A stretch of 64,000 nt of DNA from assembly GCF_028583425.1 (NCBI RefSeq), contig NC_072798.1, positions 12,278,501-12,342,500 of the forward strand, written 5' to 3'. The position numbers and the translations under genes are program-made. The notes under the pieces are model-generated. The model searched no databases. It was not told the DNA's origin and worked only from the letters and a program-made list of their open reading frames with translations. How positions within the stretch are numbered: the stretch's first letter is position 1; each line of letters begins with the position of its first letter. Positions 20,660 to 31,230 of this stretch are shown here, piece by piece. This stretch comes from Eublepharis macularius. Taxonomy: Eukaryota > Chordata > Lepidosauria > Squamata > Eublepharidae.

Positions 20660-20835
20660 CTAATCCCATCCGAAATGGCTTATTGCAACATGCTGTATAT
20701 GGGCCAGCCTCAGAAGGCATTTTTGGAAACTTCAATTAGCGTGAAACGCAGCAGACTAATTATGAGGATCATATTTCACTATCCTTAAAAGAATTGCAGT
20801 CACTGCCAGTCTTTCTGGGCCAAATTCACGGGGCT
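20660..20835 (+). mobile_element. L2-like LINE reverse-transcriptase remnant
   Basis: GGCTTATTGCAACATGCTGT, GGAAACTTCAATTAGCGTGA and AAGAATTGCAGTCACTGCC correspond to the L2-type protein pattern YCN-LY-GLP, KLQLVQ-AAAR, ELHWLP. The frame is broken by indels. Confidence 0.55.
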
Positions 20836-21652
20836 GGTTATTTGCTGAAAACATTTTTGTCCCACCCTGCCGATAGCTCAAGGAGGTTCGCAAGAAGAAG
20901 CCACAAGATTTCATTCAGGATAATATGAATCGGGTTGTAATCATGTATGCCTTCCCTGAACTTTTGGGAAAGGCCCAAGGCCATGCACTCAGAAGTATGA
21001 ATAAATGAATAAAGCTTCCTACAAAAACAACTTTTTAGGTTTTCATAAAGTTGTACCTTGGGCAAAACTATAATACCATTTTAATATTATGCAGCATACT
21101 TTGTTTATACTTCCACCCACATCCACGCCACTTTTGACAGTGGGCTGTGAGTGTGACTGCTATTACACAAGTTTCAAAAAGGGGGCAACTGAATACAGAA
21201 GTACAATAAGTGTGCCAGGAAAGTGGGGTGGAAGATTTTGGAATATCTGCAGTAATGTCATGTTACCGTATTTTGCAGAACAAAGACTGTCTGTGGAACA
21301 AATGGGCAGATTTAAAAAGAATCTCGTGTGGTTGTTTTGTCTTTTCCATGTTATAATGTCTGACCAACAGCTGTTACTATCCCATCACCAGCCAGTTACA
21401 TTTCCTCCAGATCAATTTACATATCACCGATCATCAACCTGTCTGCATTAGAGCTAAATGAACCACTCTAAAGTGATTTAAAGAGCATCCAATGCAATTT
21501 TATTAGTCCGCAGGGGGCTCTGTTCTTATTTTCAGTTGTAAGAATGAGAAAAAGAAAGTCAGCTTGGAGAAGGATAAAATCTAACATTAATCTGGCTCTC
21601 CAGATTAGCAACCAGTAGAGAGCCAATGCTCTCAGCCTAACCTACTCCATAG
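20836..21652. other. Intergenic, nothing recognised
   Basis: No clear repeat or coding homology is visible. The frame at 21089-21451 has no family signature. Confidence 0.4.
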
Positions 21653-21871
21653 TAGGGTTGCCAGCCTCCAGGTAGTGGCTGGAGATCTCCTGGAATTACA
21701 ACTGGTCTCCAGGCCACAGAGATCAGTTCACCTGGAGAAAATGGCTACTTTGTGGGGTGGACTGTGTGGAATTATGCCATGCCGAAGTCCTTTCCCTCCC
21801 CATGCCCCGCTTTCTCCAGGTTTCACTCCCCAGATCTCCAGGAATTTCCCAACTTGGAGCTGGCAACCCTA
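21653..21871. mobile_element. hAT-type MITE (TAGGGTTGCCA family)
   Basis: It lies in the opposite orientation to the reference: TAGGGTTGCCAGCCTCCAGG leads and GGAGCTGGCAACCCTA ends it. The core is well preserved. Confidence 0.85.
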
Positions 21872-22014
21872 CTCCATAGGGTTGTTGAGAGGATAACATG
21901 GAGGCAAGGAAAACAATGTAATAAGCTGCTTTGGGTCCCCTGCTTTGGCCTTCAGCAGGGTGGCATTCACATTCTAAATGTTAAGCAGTGTCTTGTGTGG
22001 TTTGACCCCAAAAG

Positions 22015-22223
22015 TGAGTGAGTGTGTGTGTGTGTGAGAGAGAGAGAGGTCGAGTGTGTGTGTGTGAGAGAGATCGAGAGAGAGAGAGAGTGTGTGTGTG
22101 TGTGTGTGAGAGAAATCGAGCGTGTGTATGTGAGAGAGATCGAGTGTGTGAGTGAGAGAGAGAGAGTGTGTGTGTGAGAGAAATAGTGTATGTGAGAGAG
22201 ATCGAGTGTGTGTGTGTGTGAGA

Positions 22224-22261
<38 letters not shown>

Positions 22262-22387
22262 TCGAGTGTGTGTGTGTGTGTGTGAGAGAGAAATCGAGCG
22301 TGTGTATGTGAGAGAGATTGAGTGTGTGTGAGTGAGAGAGAGAGAGAGTGTGTGTGAGAGAAATAGTGTATGTGAGAGAGATCGAGT

Positions 22388-22435
<48 letters not shown>

Positions 22436-22571
22436 GAGTGTGTGTGTGTGTGAGAGAGAGAAATCGAGCGTGTGTATGTGAGAGAGATCGAGTGTGTGTG
22501 AGTGAGAGAGAGAGAGAGTGTGTGTGAGAGAAATAGTGTATGTGAGAGAGATTGAGTGTGTGTGTGTGAGA

Positions 22572-22606
<35 letters not shown>

Positions 22607-22630
22607 TGAAAGTGTGTATGTGAGAGAGAG
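22015..22630 (+). repeat. GT/GA compound microsatellite with higher-order repeat
   Basis: Long (GT)n and (GA)n tracts alternate with ATCGAG spacers. The block AAATCGAGCGTGTGTATG recurs at 22113, 22291 and 22461, giving higher-order spacings of 178 and 170 bp. Each block is followed by the same sequence AAATAGTGTATGTGAGAGAG. Confidence 0.95.
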
Positions 22631-22782
22631 GAGGGAGTTTTAAAACACTATCCTAGCCATACATTCCTATTTTCCATTACTGATCTATTCCCATATCTCT
22701 TGGCTACACTGTGCAAGAAATATCCAAAGAATAGACAAAACAGAATAGCTTGCTTATTTAGCTGAGTATTTATATATCCGAG

Positions 22783-23200
22783 GGGAGGGGCTTTGGCTCA
22801 GTGGCTAAACATCTGCTTCGGATGCAGAAGAGCGCCCTTTCAACACCAGCATCTCCAGTTTTAAAATTCTTGTGTAGGAGGCGATGGCCCTACACCATAC
22901 GGCCAACGCTAGCCTAATCTCATCAGATCACAGAATCTAAGCAGGGTCAGCCCTGGTTAATACTTGGATGGGAGACCACCAAGGTTGCTATGCAGAGGCA
23001 GGCAATAGCAAACCACCTCTGAACATCTTTTGCCTTGAAAACCCCAGCAGGGGTTGCCATAAGTCGGCTGAGACTTAATAGTCCTTTCTACACAATATAT
23101 GATGTCAGAGACCTCCATCTGAGATCCTGGATAGCTGCTGTCTGTCAGACAAGACTGACTTTGATACACCAATGGACTGCACAGCCGCTTCATGTGTTCA
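22783..23200 (+). repeat. tRNA-like SINE (GTGGCTCAGTGG family) split by a 5S SINE
   Basis: The head TTTGGCTCAGTGGCTAAACA lies at about 22793. The body resumes after the insertion as ATGATGTCAGAGACCTCC, then GACTGACTTTGATACACCAA and TTCATGTGTTCAT. The intervening 5S SINE is younger than its host. Confidence 0.75.
22880..23090 (+). repeat. 5S-derived (Sauria-type) SINE, nearly full length
   Basis: This is the best copy in the window. The 5S-like head reads GGCCCTACACCATACGGCCA, CTAATCTCATCAGATCACAG, CTAAGCAGGGTCAGCCCTGG and TTGGATGGGAGACCACC. The tail is GGGTTGCCATAAGTCGGCTG, then AGACTTAATAGTCCTTTCTA. The 5S rRNA-like A-box and C-box regions are still readable. Confidence 0.9.
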
Positions 23201-23202
23201 TA

Positions 23203-23416
23203 GCATTGCCAACCTCCAGGTGGTGCCTGGAGATCTCTCAGAATTACAAATGATCTCCAGACTACAGAGATTAGTTCCCCTGGGTAACATACGAGCTTTG
23301 GAGGGTGGACTCTGTAGCATTATACCCTATTGAGGACTGTCCCCTCCCTGAATCCTGACCTCCCCAGGCTCCACCCCAAAACTCCAGGAATTCCTCATCC
23401 CAGAGTTGGCAACCCT
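23203..23416. mobile_element. hAT-type MITE (TAGGGTTGCCA family)
   Basis: The left end is degenerate (AGCATTGCCAACCTCCAGG) and the right end is GAGTTGGCAACCCTAT. The core block is GGAGGGTGGACTCTGTAGCA. Confidence 0.8.
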
Positions 23417-23889
23417 ATGTGTTCATTTTTCTCCTGACAGGCGGAACTCACAGCAACTAAGAACAATAAACACAACACAAAAATGTATTAAATAATTAAA
23501 ACACACAGTTAAACATACATGTTGTCAAGTCACAACCAACTTACGGTGACCCCAGGAGAGGGCTATACCACTTCACCTTTCCTCCCACATAATTAAAACA
23601 GGTTGTTAAAACAAATAATCCAACGCTCCTTCAAGCTTCTGCATGAGCTTTCAAAAATGGTTCTGTGTCACTCTCTCGCCAGAAGGCCCTGTCTCACTCC
23701 TTCCAGGAGGATAATTCCAAGGGAGTCATCATGTTAGTCTAGTACAGCAAAATAAAACAGAAGTCCATCGGCACCTGTAAATGTTCCGTATCAATATCTG
23801 TCTCGGGCCAAGACTCTTGGTGCAGAATACAACCAAACAAAATCATAGTCTGTATTCTCCTCTGACCTTTATCTATCTGTCTGTCTATC
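23417..23889. other. Intergenic; Sauria-SINE tail in antisense
   Basis: A tail-like CAAGTCACAACCAACTTACG at about 23526-23545 is the reverse of the 5S-SINE/Bov-B end. The rest is A-rich and unrecognised. Confidence 0.4.
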
Positions 23890-24166
23890 CAGGGCTTTTT
23901 TCTGGGAAAAGGGGTGGTGGAATTCAGGACTGCAAAATAACGTCACTTTGGGTCAGCTGGAACAAGGGGGGGAGTTTTTTAAAGTTTAAATTGCCCTCGG
24001 CAAAAATGGTCACATGGCCGGTGGCCCCACCCCCTGAGCTCCGGAGAGAGGGGAGCTTAGATTGCCCTCTGTCTAGAGAGCAGGGGGCTGGGCCACCAGC
24101 CATGTGACCATTTTTAAGAGGTGCTGGAACTCCGTTCCACTGCGTTCCCGCTGAAAAAAAGCCCTG
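23890..24166. mobile_element. hAT-type MITE (CAGGGCTTTTTTTC family)
   Basis: The ends are CAGGGCTTTTTTCTGGG and GCTGAAAAAAAGCCCTG. The flanks TGTCTATC and TATCTAGC match at 6 of 8. Confidence 0.82.
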
Positions 24167-25028
24167 TATCTAGCTATCAAAAATATTCTGCTCCAGAAGC
24201 TCCTAAACCACCTTCAGGATTTTTCCCATTTGGAGCCTAGCTGGATTAAAGCTCCCCACTTTCAATATACATCATTCAGAACCCCAGAAAAGGTACCAGG
24301 CTCCGCGTTACAATCCTCCTCTGCTGAATGAAGAACTCCCTGTACACCAACAATCTTCCAACCCCAAATTTCATATTGCAAATCATTGCTCCTGCCTTTG
24401 CCCGAGAACAAGCCAAGCTCAGAAAACACACAGCTCTGAGTTTGCCCCCCCCCCCCGCCAGCTGTGAGCCACTACTCCATCCTCACAAAGAAACTCCCCA
24501 CACAAAAGGGAACAGTCCATTAAACAATTAAGAAGCAACCAACAAAGGTTAGAGTTTCCTTGTTGTAATCTGCAGTCCCATCCCAAAGCATGAGCAGTTT
24601 GTGAGATCAAGGGGGGGGGGGGGAAAGTGGAAGGGATTTGCTTCCAATCATCCACAGGCAGCCATAAACCCATAATCAGTCCCTCCTTTGCAATTAGGCC
24701 TGCAGCTACTATGGTCATTTGCAAGCTAACTGGTAGGTTTTGTTTTTACAAATTGGCCTGTTTGGAAAATGCAGCAAACAAATTGACTGCAGGGGAGTGA
24801 ATTCCATGGTTTAATGGACTGGAAGAATGCTCGGTTCTCTCAACTGTATGCTTGGTTCTCTCAACTGATGAAAGTCAGTTTATTTATGACCACTGCAGAA
24901 GTAGCTGTATTAGAGAGTGGGTGTGGTGTAACTCCTAGAATCTATTTATTTGTTTATATTTGATTTATATTCCACCCTCCCCACACCAGCAGGCTCAGGA
25001 AAACATAAACCAAATCCAGGTTCTGCCT
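24167..25028. other. Intergenic, nothing recognised
   Basis: It has C- and G-rich homopolymer tracts near 24446 and 24612. No repeat family or coding match was seen. Confidence 0.4.
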
Positions 25029-25239
25029 AGGGTTGCCAGCTCCAAGTTGGGAAATTCCTGGAGATCTAGGGGGTGAAACCTGGAGAAATTGGGGTTTGGG
25101 GAGGGAAAGGACCTTGGCATGGCATAATTCCATAGAGTCCACCACCTCAAAGTAGCCATTTTCTCCAGGTGAACTGATCTCTGTGGCCTGTTGTAATTCT
25201 GGGAGATCTCCAACCACTACCTGCAGTCTGGCAACCCTA
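25029..25239. mobile_element. hAT-type MITE (TAGGGTTGCCA family)
   Basis: The ends are TAGGGTTGCCAGCTCC and TCTGGCAACCCTA. The flanks GTTCTGCC and GTTCTGTC match at 7 of 8, which independently supports the 8-bp duplication. Confidence 0.87.
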
Positions 25240-25975
25240 GTTCTGTCATAGAACCTCCCAGGCAATTCTAGGCCTGTTGTACTTTCTCGGCTTGTTGTGA
25301 CAATGATGTGGAACTGCTGCTTTGGGTCCCATTTTCAGAGAAAAGTGGGATATAAATTAAAAATAAGCATCATACGGAGTCAGTCCAGTGGTCCATTTAG
25401 TCTACATCAGGGTCCCTCAACTGTTGAGTTTATGGGTAGTTTTTGAATTTTGAGGAAAGGTAGTGGCCTGCCCAACAAAATGGCTGCCATAGATGGCTAT
25501 ACAGAACCAATTGCTTAAACTGCCATGAGGTGGAGCAAATCACAAAATGGCTGCCAGTGGGAATGGGGCCAGTCACAAAATACTGGAAAGTTCTACAAAA
25601 CATTAGGGAGTCCCCAGGCAAGCATCCTCCAACAATGGAGGCAGCTGTTTCTTAAGAGTTATCTCCGCAGACACAAAGGTAATTCCTCCTGGGCTATTAG
25701 TCTTGCCAACAGCCTGGAGAAAGAAAACATCATGTTGCTTTAATAGAGACAAAATGGGATTTATTTGCCAGTTGATAGTATTTACCTCCATGCTATGAGA
25801 TGCTTCACCTGCCCATTTGCAACCAAATACCTCTATTAGAGAGCTAGAAAGTTTATCCCCAGGTCTGCTGGCAACCCTGATTCTGAAGTACTTCCTGTAC
25901 AGGTGAAATGGAAGAAAGTCAGGAGTGGCTCTTTCCTTTGGGGAAGAAGCAAGCGGACACCAGGAAGCACCACAC
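25240..25975. other. Intergenic, nothing recognised
   Basis: Short repetitive phrases (CACAAAATGGCTGCC) occur twice near 25477-25554. There is no gene evidence. Confidence 0.4.
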
Positions 25976-26196
25976 CTAGGGTTGCCAGGTTTAGGTTGGG
26001 AAATTCCTGGAGATTTTGGGGGTGGAGCCTGTAGAGGGCAGGGTTTGGGGAGGGGAGGGGCCTCAGAATGGTATGATGCCATAGAGTCCACCCTCCAAAG
26101 CAGCCATTTCCTCCAGGGGAACTGAGCTCTCTCACCTGGAGATCAGTTGTAATGCCGGGAGATCTCCAGCCACCACCTGGAGGCTGGCAACCCTAA
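25976..26196. mobile_element. hAT-type MITE (TAGGGTTGCCA family)
   Basis: It runs from TAGGGTTGCCAGG to GGCTGGCAACCCTAA with a well-preserved core (CTCCAAAGCAGCCATTTCCT). Confidence 0.85.
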
Positions 26197-26339
26197 CCAC
26201 ACCCAAGATACCAACGTTAGGAATTATAGATTTTTGAGAGAAGACCTAGAAAAGAATGCCAGGGCAGCCCTCTATGGTCCATCTAGTCTTGTATCCTGTT
26301 TTGCCACCCTGGCCAACCCAGTAGGGTCAGCAACAGGCC

Positions 26340-26440
26340 TGGAGAATCATAGATCATAGAATCATAAGGTTGGAAGGGACCTCCACGGTCATCTAGTCCA
26401 ACCCCCTGCATAATGTAGGAAATTCACAACTACCCCCCCA
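26340..26440 (-). mobile_element. CR1 LINE 3' tip (antisense)
   Basis: AGAATCATAAGGTTGGAAGG, then GACCTCCACGGTCATCTAG and CCAACCCCCTGCATAATG, is the antisense CR1 3' end. Confidence 0.85.
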
Positions 26441-26913
26441 CACACACACAGTGACCATGCCCAGATGACAAAACACCATCCTGTCCCTTTAACAGATGCT
26501 TAACATTTAGAAATGGGTAGTTGAAGCTGTTCCTGGCATAAAACTGGCTAGTAAGTAACAGCCTCTTAAATCTCATTTAAAGGGACATTTTTTCTCCATG
26601 TAGTTGGCAACCTTTAAGGTGTCACAGGCTTCTTACTCACTTTGGAGCCCTGGATGTTTCTACAGGTACCTGCAACTTCTAAATGGAGGGTCAGGCTGAG
26701 GCATGAGCTGAAGAGCGAGGGTTAAAGGGCTCTTAGCCTGTGCTCACAGTCTGGGGACCTGACAGGTTTCTAAAACCCTGAATTGTGCCCTCAATTGCAG
26801 TGGAGTGCTGAACAATCCTACTCCCCACATGTGGAGCCAAGATGGCAGACAATAACTGAGCCTTGTCAGGAGTGTGTGTGTGCAAAAAGAAAGACCCTCC
26901 TGAGCCCTTTTCA
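26441..26913. other. Intergenic, unclassified repeat phrases
   Basis: Two TCCCTTTAACAGATGC / TTTAAAGGGAC-like blocks at 26484 and 26577 recur in the window (29041, 37135, 51885), suggesting an unclassified MITE. Confidence 0.35.
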
Positions 26914-27093
26914 CACTACTTACGTGCCTCTGGAACATCACAAAATGCAGTGCAAGAAATGCGGAAGATTGCGTCTTCTCACACGCGTTTTGCGCGACAT
27001 CGCGCAAAACTCGCGTGAGAAGACATGATCTTCCGCGTTTCTTGCGCTACATTTTGCGATGTTCCGGAGGCACGTAAGTAGTGTGAAAAGGGC
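26914..27093. mobile_element. CpG-rich long-hairpin MITE
   Basis: The inverted arms of about 85 bp start GCCCTTTTCACACTACTTAC and meet at a GCGCGACATCGCGC centre. The ends repeat as GTAAGTAGTGTGAAAAGGGC. It is similar in design to the hairpin at 12327 but has a different sequence. Confidence 0.85.
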
Positions 27094-27916
27094 CCTGGTA
27101 AGTGCCGGGTTCCCCCTCCACTGGGAGGGTATAGGGACCCGGCAACCCTATTATTAGGGTTCTATTCTTCTGGTTCGATGCCCCGTTCAAGACTCCACCA
27201 GGTTTGAGAGTATCTAGTGCAGGGAGTGAGAGATAGGATTGGGATTCTGTTGGTGTACAACCCACCCCACTGCCCATGGGTTTCCCAGCCTACCTCCCTA
27301 CTACTAGCAGCTTTAGGTATCTTCTACCACTCTGAGTGGCAGAGGGAGAAAAAAAAAACCAGTGATATTGTCTGTCGCTACATCGATTCCAGGGGAAACC
27401 ATAGAGTTTCCAGTGATTGCTAGAGTTACCCTACTTCACTTCTGGGTTCCCATTTAGAAGTGACGTAGTAGTGCAGACAATGTTGTACTTCTCAAGTTCC
27501 CACCAGCAACCTGCCTGCTGCTTGCCAGGCCCAGCCTGGCAACTGTAAGCCCCTGGCATCTCCAGTTCAAGAAATTCAGGCAGCAGGTGCTAGGACAGAC
27601 CTTGCTTTGCCAGAGGCCTTCAACAGCTGTGGCTACCAGCCAGAGAAGATAATCCTGAACTAGCTGAATTAATGGTCTACTTCAGTGGGCAGCATCTCAC
27701 CTTAAGCAAGAGGAACTTCCGGCATCCCTTGTATCCTTCCTCCATTGGAAGAGCCACTTAAGTTGAATGAAAGCTCCTTAGGTGGGGGGAAGACCTCAAA
27801 CTTTGCCTAGTGGACTGGTAGGATATAGGCCACTACAAGGCAGAAGCATACATGCAGGACAATGAAGATCAACAGGCCAGGCCATTGCACTAGGTGAGCA
27901 AAGCATACTAAAATGG
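27094..27916. other. Intergenic, nothing recognised
   Basis: It contains a weak copy of the stretch at 18240 (GGAAGAGCCACTTAAGTTGA at about 27747). No gene. Confidence 0.4.
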
Positions 27917-28113
27917 GTTGCCAATCTGCAGGTGTGCCCTGGAGCTATCAAGGAATTTCAATCAATCTGCAGCCAACAGAGAAAATGGCTGCTTTGGAGG
28001 GTGGATTCTAAGGCATTTATACCCCACTGAGGTCCCTCTCCTCCAGAAACCCCACCATCCCCCAAGCGACCCACAAATCTCCAGGAATATCTCAATCCTG
28101 AGCTGACAAGCCT
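27917..28113. mobile_element. hAT-type MITE (TAGGGTTGCCA family), diverged
   Basis: GGGTTGCCAATCTGCAGG leads and GAGCTGACAAGCCTA ends. Core blocks GAAAATGGCTGCTTTGGAGG and CCACAAATCTCCAGGAAT remain. Confidence 0.75.
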
Positions 28114-28239
28114 ACCGCACGTCACACTCAACAATGTCAGAAAGGTAAAAAGGATTCCGTGTAAGAAAGAGAGTTTAAAACCCACCCATCTGTTTTACTA
28201 TTCAGTGAAATTCAAGAGTCAGGATGTGTTGTAGACCCA

Positions 28240-28970
28240 TAGATAATATATATATTTTTAATTAACTTTTATTAATACATTCATAACATGATAAGAACAA
28301 GAACTAGGACAATAATAACAACTGAGGAAACGTGCATCTATCATTACCAACCAGGGCTTTTTTTCAGCTGGAACGCAGTGGAACGGAGTTCCAGAACCTC
28401 TTGAAAATGGTCACATGGCTGGTGGCCCCGCCCCCTGATCTCCAGACAGAGGGGAGTTTAGATTGCCCTCCACGCCGCCGAGTGGTGCAGAGGGCAATCT
28501 AAGCTCCCCTCTGTCTGGAGATCAGGGGGCGGGGCCACCAGCCATGTGACCATTTTCTCCGATGGCAGCCCACTGAGTTCCACCACCTCTTTTCCCAGAA
28601 AAAAGCCCTACCAACCATACATCAAATGACAGCTTTCAACAGGAGATTTAAGCTAAGGTTCATATAGCAGGTATACAGAGTCATTCTGATGGATTATTTG
28701 AGCTGAGCTCGATCCAAAAGAATTAACAGTCCAGATTCACCACCACTTGGTAAGGAAGCTTTGTTAATAACAATTCATTATTCATCAGATAATCTAAAGT
28801 TTCCATTTTGCATAGAAATTTGTTGTGCAGTGTGTCCTTTCTCTATGTTGCAAACTATTTGTTATTTTTTCCATAATTAGCTGTTCCCATATTTTGTTAT
28901 ACCATTTGTTCAAACTGGGAGACTTACGGGATTTCCAATATATATATTTATTTACTGACTTCCTGTTTCC
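28240..28970 (-). pseudogene. L1 LINE ORF2 C-terminal remnant, split by an hAT MITE
   Basis: On the - strand the stretch ending near 28950 translates as YWKSRKSPSLNKWYNKIWEQ, then LIMEKITNSLQHRERT. This is the L1-type pattern at the end of ORF2 (WK-...-SL-W). The A/T-rich remainder to 28240 is the LINE 3' end. The element is interrupted at 28353-28608. The reading frame is short and dead. Confidence 0.75.
28353..28608. mobile_element. hAT-type MITE (CAGGGCTTTTTTTC family) within an L1
   Basis: The ends are AGGGCTTTTTTTCAGCTGG and CCCAGAAAAAAGCCC, flanked by a perfect 8-bp duplication TACCAACC (28345-28352 and 28609-28616). The centre is an inverted repeat of AGTTTAGATTGCCCTCC-type sequence. 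Confidence 0.9.
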
Positions 28971-29040
28971 CCCTCAGTGGCAACCCAAGGTAGCTTACCA
29001 ATTTGTTTTCCCCTCCTCCACCCTAGCCTAACAACAACAC

Positions 29041-29290
29041 CTAGGGTTGCCAACCATCTGGAGAAAAACGAAGACACAATTAAGGCTTTTTACCAGGTGA
29101 TGCTATTGACCTCCATGCCAGGAAGAGCATTCACTACCCATTTTCTACACATTAACAATGCAATCCTAAACAGAGTTACTCCCGTCTAAGCCCATTAAAA
29201 TCAATGGAGTAATTCTGTTTAAGATTACTCTGTAAGCCTCTGTTCAGGGGGCTGGACATTTTTTCCCTCCAGGTTGTTGGTAACCTTAAC
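29041..29290. repeat. Unclassified MITE-like repeat (TAGGGTTGCCAACCATCTGG)
   Basis: It starts TAGGGTTGCCAACC and ends TTGTTGGTAACCTT, so the terminal motif is shared with the main hAT family but the body differs. It includes the common phrase GCAATCCTAAACAGAGTTAC. Confidence 0.45.
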
Positions 29291-30789
29291 AACCTAGATT
29301 AGGCTGAGGGCATGAGGGGCCCAAGCTCACCCAGTGAGCTTCCACGGTAGTGTGGAAATTTGAACTAGGTTCGCCTAGGAACTAATCTAACACAAACCTC
29401 TAAGCCACGCTGGCTCTCAACATAATCAAGCAATTGTAAGTATGCCCATGTGGGAGATGGCTATTGACATATTTTCCAGGTGAGGATATATGACACCTCT
29501 GTGAGAAATGCCTTAACTAGTTTTACTGAAAATCTTTTAGCTGCCCTTGAAATTCCTTAGATTTTTCTTTTCTTGAATAGGAACTTCCCAAATTAGGCTT
29601 GAATTTTGCTTGAAGTACAATGCTATAGCAATATGAGGATGTATAGAATAGTTCCCCTACCCTGCACTGAGAAATTGAACTCTTTTGGATCCTTTCAAAA
29701 TTCCTCTAATGCAGGGGTCTGCAACATGGTGCCCATAGGCACTATGGCACCTGCCAACACCTTCCCGTGCTAGGGTTGTTGACCAACCAGAAAAAGGTGC
29801 AAAGCTGACCATCTGCTGTTTTTTTAAAAAAAACATCATTTCCCGTTTTTAATAAGTAAAGCAGTACACCTAAGTGAAAAGTCAGTTTTTCGTGTTATAC
29901 TCCATTTCTGGACGCCCCCCAAACTGATGGGTTCTGTTTATGACTGCAGCCCTGGATCTAGAAAGGATCTACCCCAAGCCCAGAATTTTAGATTCTAAGA
30001 TTTGGCAACATGGACTTGGAGATCAGGTGCCACAAAATACCTCCATTCCTTATTATACAGAATCTCACATTCCAAATGCAAATATTTTCCATGATTTCAA
30101 AACATGGGGCATATATGAGTCATGTTTCAAGACTGATTTCACTGACAGAGACTACACCGTGTCTTCAAAATAAGCACAGGGGTCAAGAACATTCCAAGAC
30201 TGAAGAATTGCATTTCAGTGAAGGTCATTCAAGAGTCTTCCCTTTGCCAGATCTTTGTATCCCATATCTGAAGGATCTACTTCTTTTCAACAATTGCATA
30301 TCTTCAGCATCCCATAGGAACCAAATGGATTATTTACTTTAGGAAAATGCAAACACTTCTGTTCCTCAACATTCCTACGCTGGCTAAGCTGATCTCACTA
30401 AAGCCACTCTGATGAAAAAGCTGACATTAATTAACAGAGATGCCAAATCCAATTATTATGCCATTTGGATCCTCATGAGAAGCTTACACATTGCATCTGT
30501 ATTTAGATTCAGCTCTGGCAGGGCTCTTTCTTTCGTTTTGGGGGACGTGTGTAAAGCTCGAACTTAGCATGTTTTAAGGGGTTGGGCACTTTTCTCCTCT
30601 TCTCTGGAAATGCTACTGCTCTCTCTGTCGGTCCAGCAATTGATTTTTAACAACAAAAGTACTGGACATTGGTGCTGGTCTTCCTTTCTATTGTGAATAC
30701 CAGCAGAGAATTTGGTAGAGCTCTTTGTTTAGTATCCTCAGCTGCTCACACCTATTTGCATGAGTCTAAGCATGGGTTTTAAGCATCTC
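29291..30789. other. Intergenic; hAT fragment, otherwise unrecognised
   Basis: A truncated CAGGGGTCTGCAACATGG element starts at 29706. A SINE antisense relic may lie at about 29285-29420. 29900-30780 shows no repeat signature and could be unique sequence. Confidence 0.4.
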
Positions 30790-30918
30790 AAAGATCAACT
30801 AGATTTCCAGGTTATGAGCTTTCGAGAGTATCTGACAAAGAGAGCTTTGACTCTTGAAAGCTCAGATCCTGGAAATCTAGTTGGTCTTTAAGGTGCTACT
30901 GGACTCGAATTTTTGCTC
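30790..30918 (+). mobile_element. Penelope-like inverted pair
   Basis: The left arm (AAGATCAACTAGATTTCCAG, ATGAGCTTTCGAGAGT) faces the right arm (ACTCTTGAAAGCTCAGATCC, GGAAATCTAGTTGGTCTTTA). The core on the right is CTGACAA, so the conserved G is lost and the ribozyme-like motif is dead. Confidence 0.65.
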
Positions 30919-30939
30919 TATCTGGAACATTCATTCCTC

Positions 30940-31230
30940 CAAAGAGCTCAGGGTGGCATACGTGATACTCCTTTGTCCATTTTATACACACAACCCCATG
31001 AAGTAGGCTAGGCAGAGAGAGAGTGAATGATGGGCGCATGGTCACCCAGTAAGCTTTATGACAGAATGGGGATATAAACCCAGGTCTTCCAGACCCTTGG
31101 CTAATACTCTAACCACTATATAACACTGTCTCCTGGAGTTTTTCAGAATCACACCACGCTGTGGAAAACAGAATGCTAGACTAGCGGGATGCTGGTCTGA
31201 CCCAGCACGTCTCCTCTTATGTCCTGGAAC
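30940..31230. repeat. tRNA-like SINE (antisense) and CR1 tip (sense)
   Basis: 30940-31135 is the SINE in reverse (CATGAAGTAGGCTAGGCAGA, GGTCACCCAGTAAGC, CTAATACTCTAACCACTAT). 31140-31230 carries the CR1 3' phrase GCTGGTCTGACCCAGCACGT and CTTATGTCC. Confidence 0.65.

Noticed and set aside
22015..22630. CRISPR-like regular repeat
   Set aside because: Vertebrate DNA; the units are simple-sequence GT/GA tracts without unique spacers.
22880..23000. Possible genuine 5S rRNA gene
   Set aside because: The 5S-like part is diverged, lacks the 5S 3' end and is fused to a Bov-B-like tail, as in Sauria-type SINEs.
25603..26091. Antisense open frame of 162 codons
   Set aside because: Much of it is the TAGGGTTGCCA MITE read in reverse; similar LPKP/PSP-rich frames occur in other copies of the MITE.
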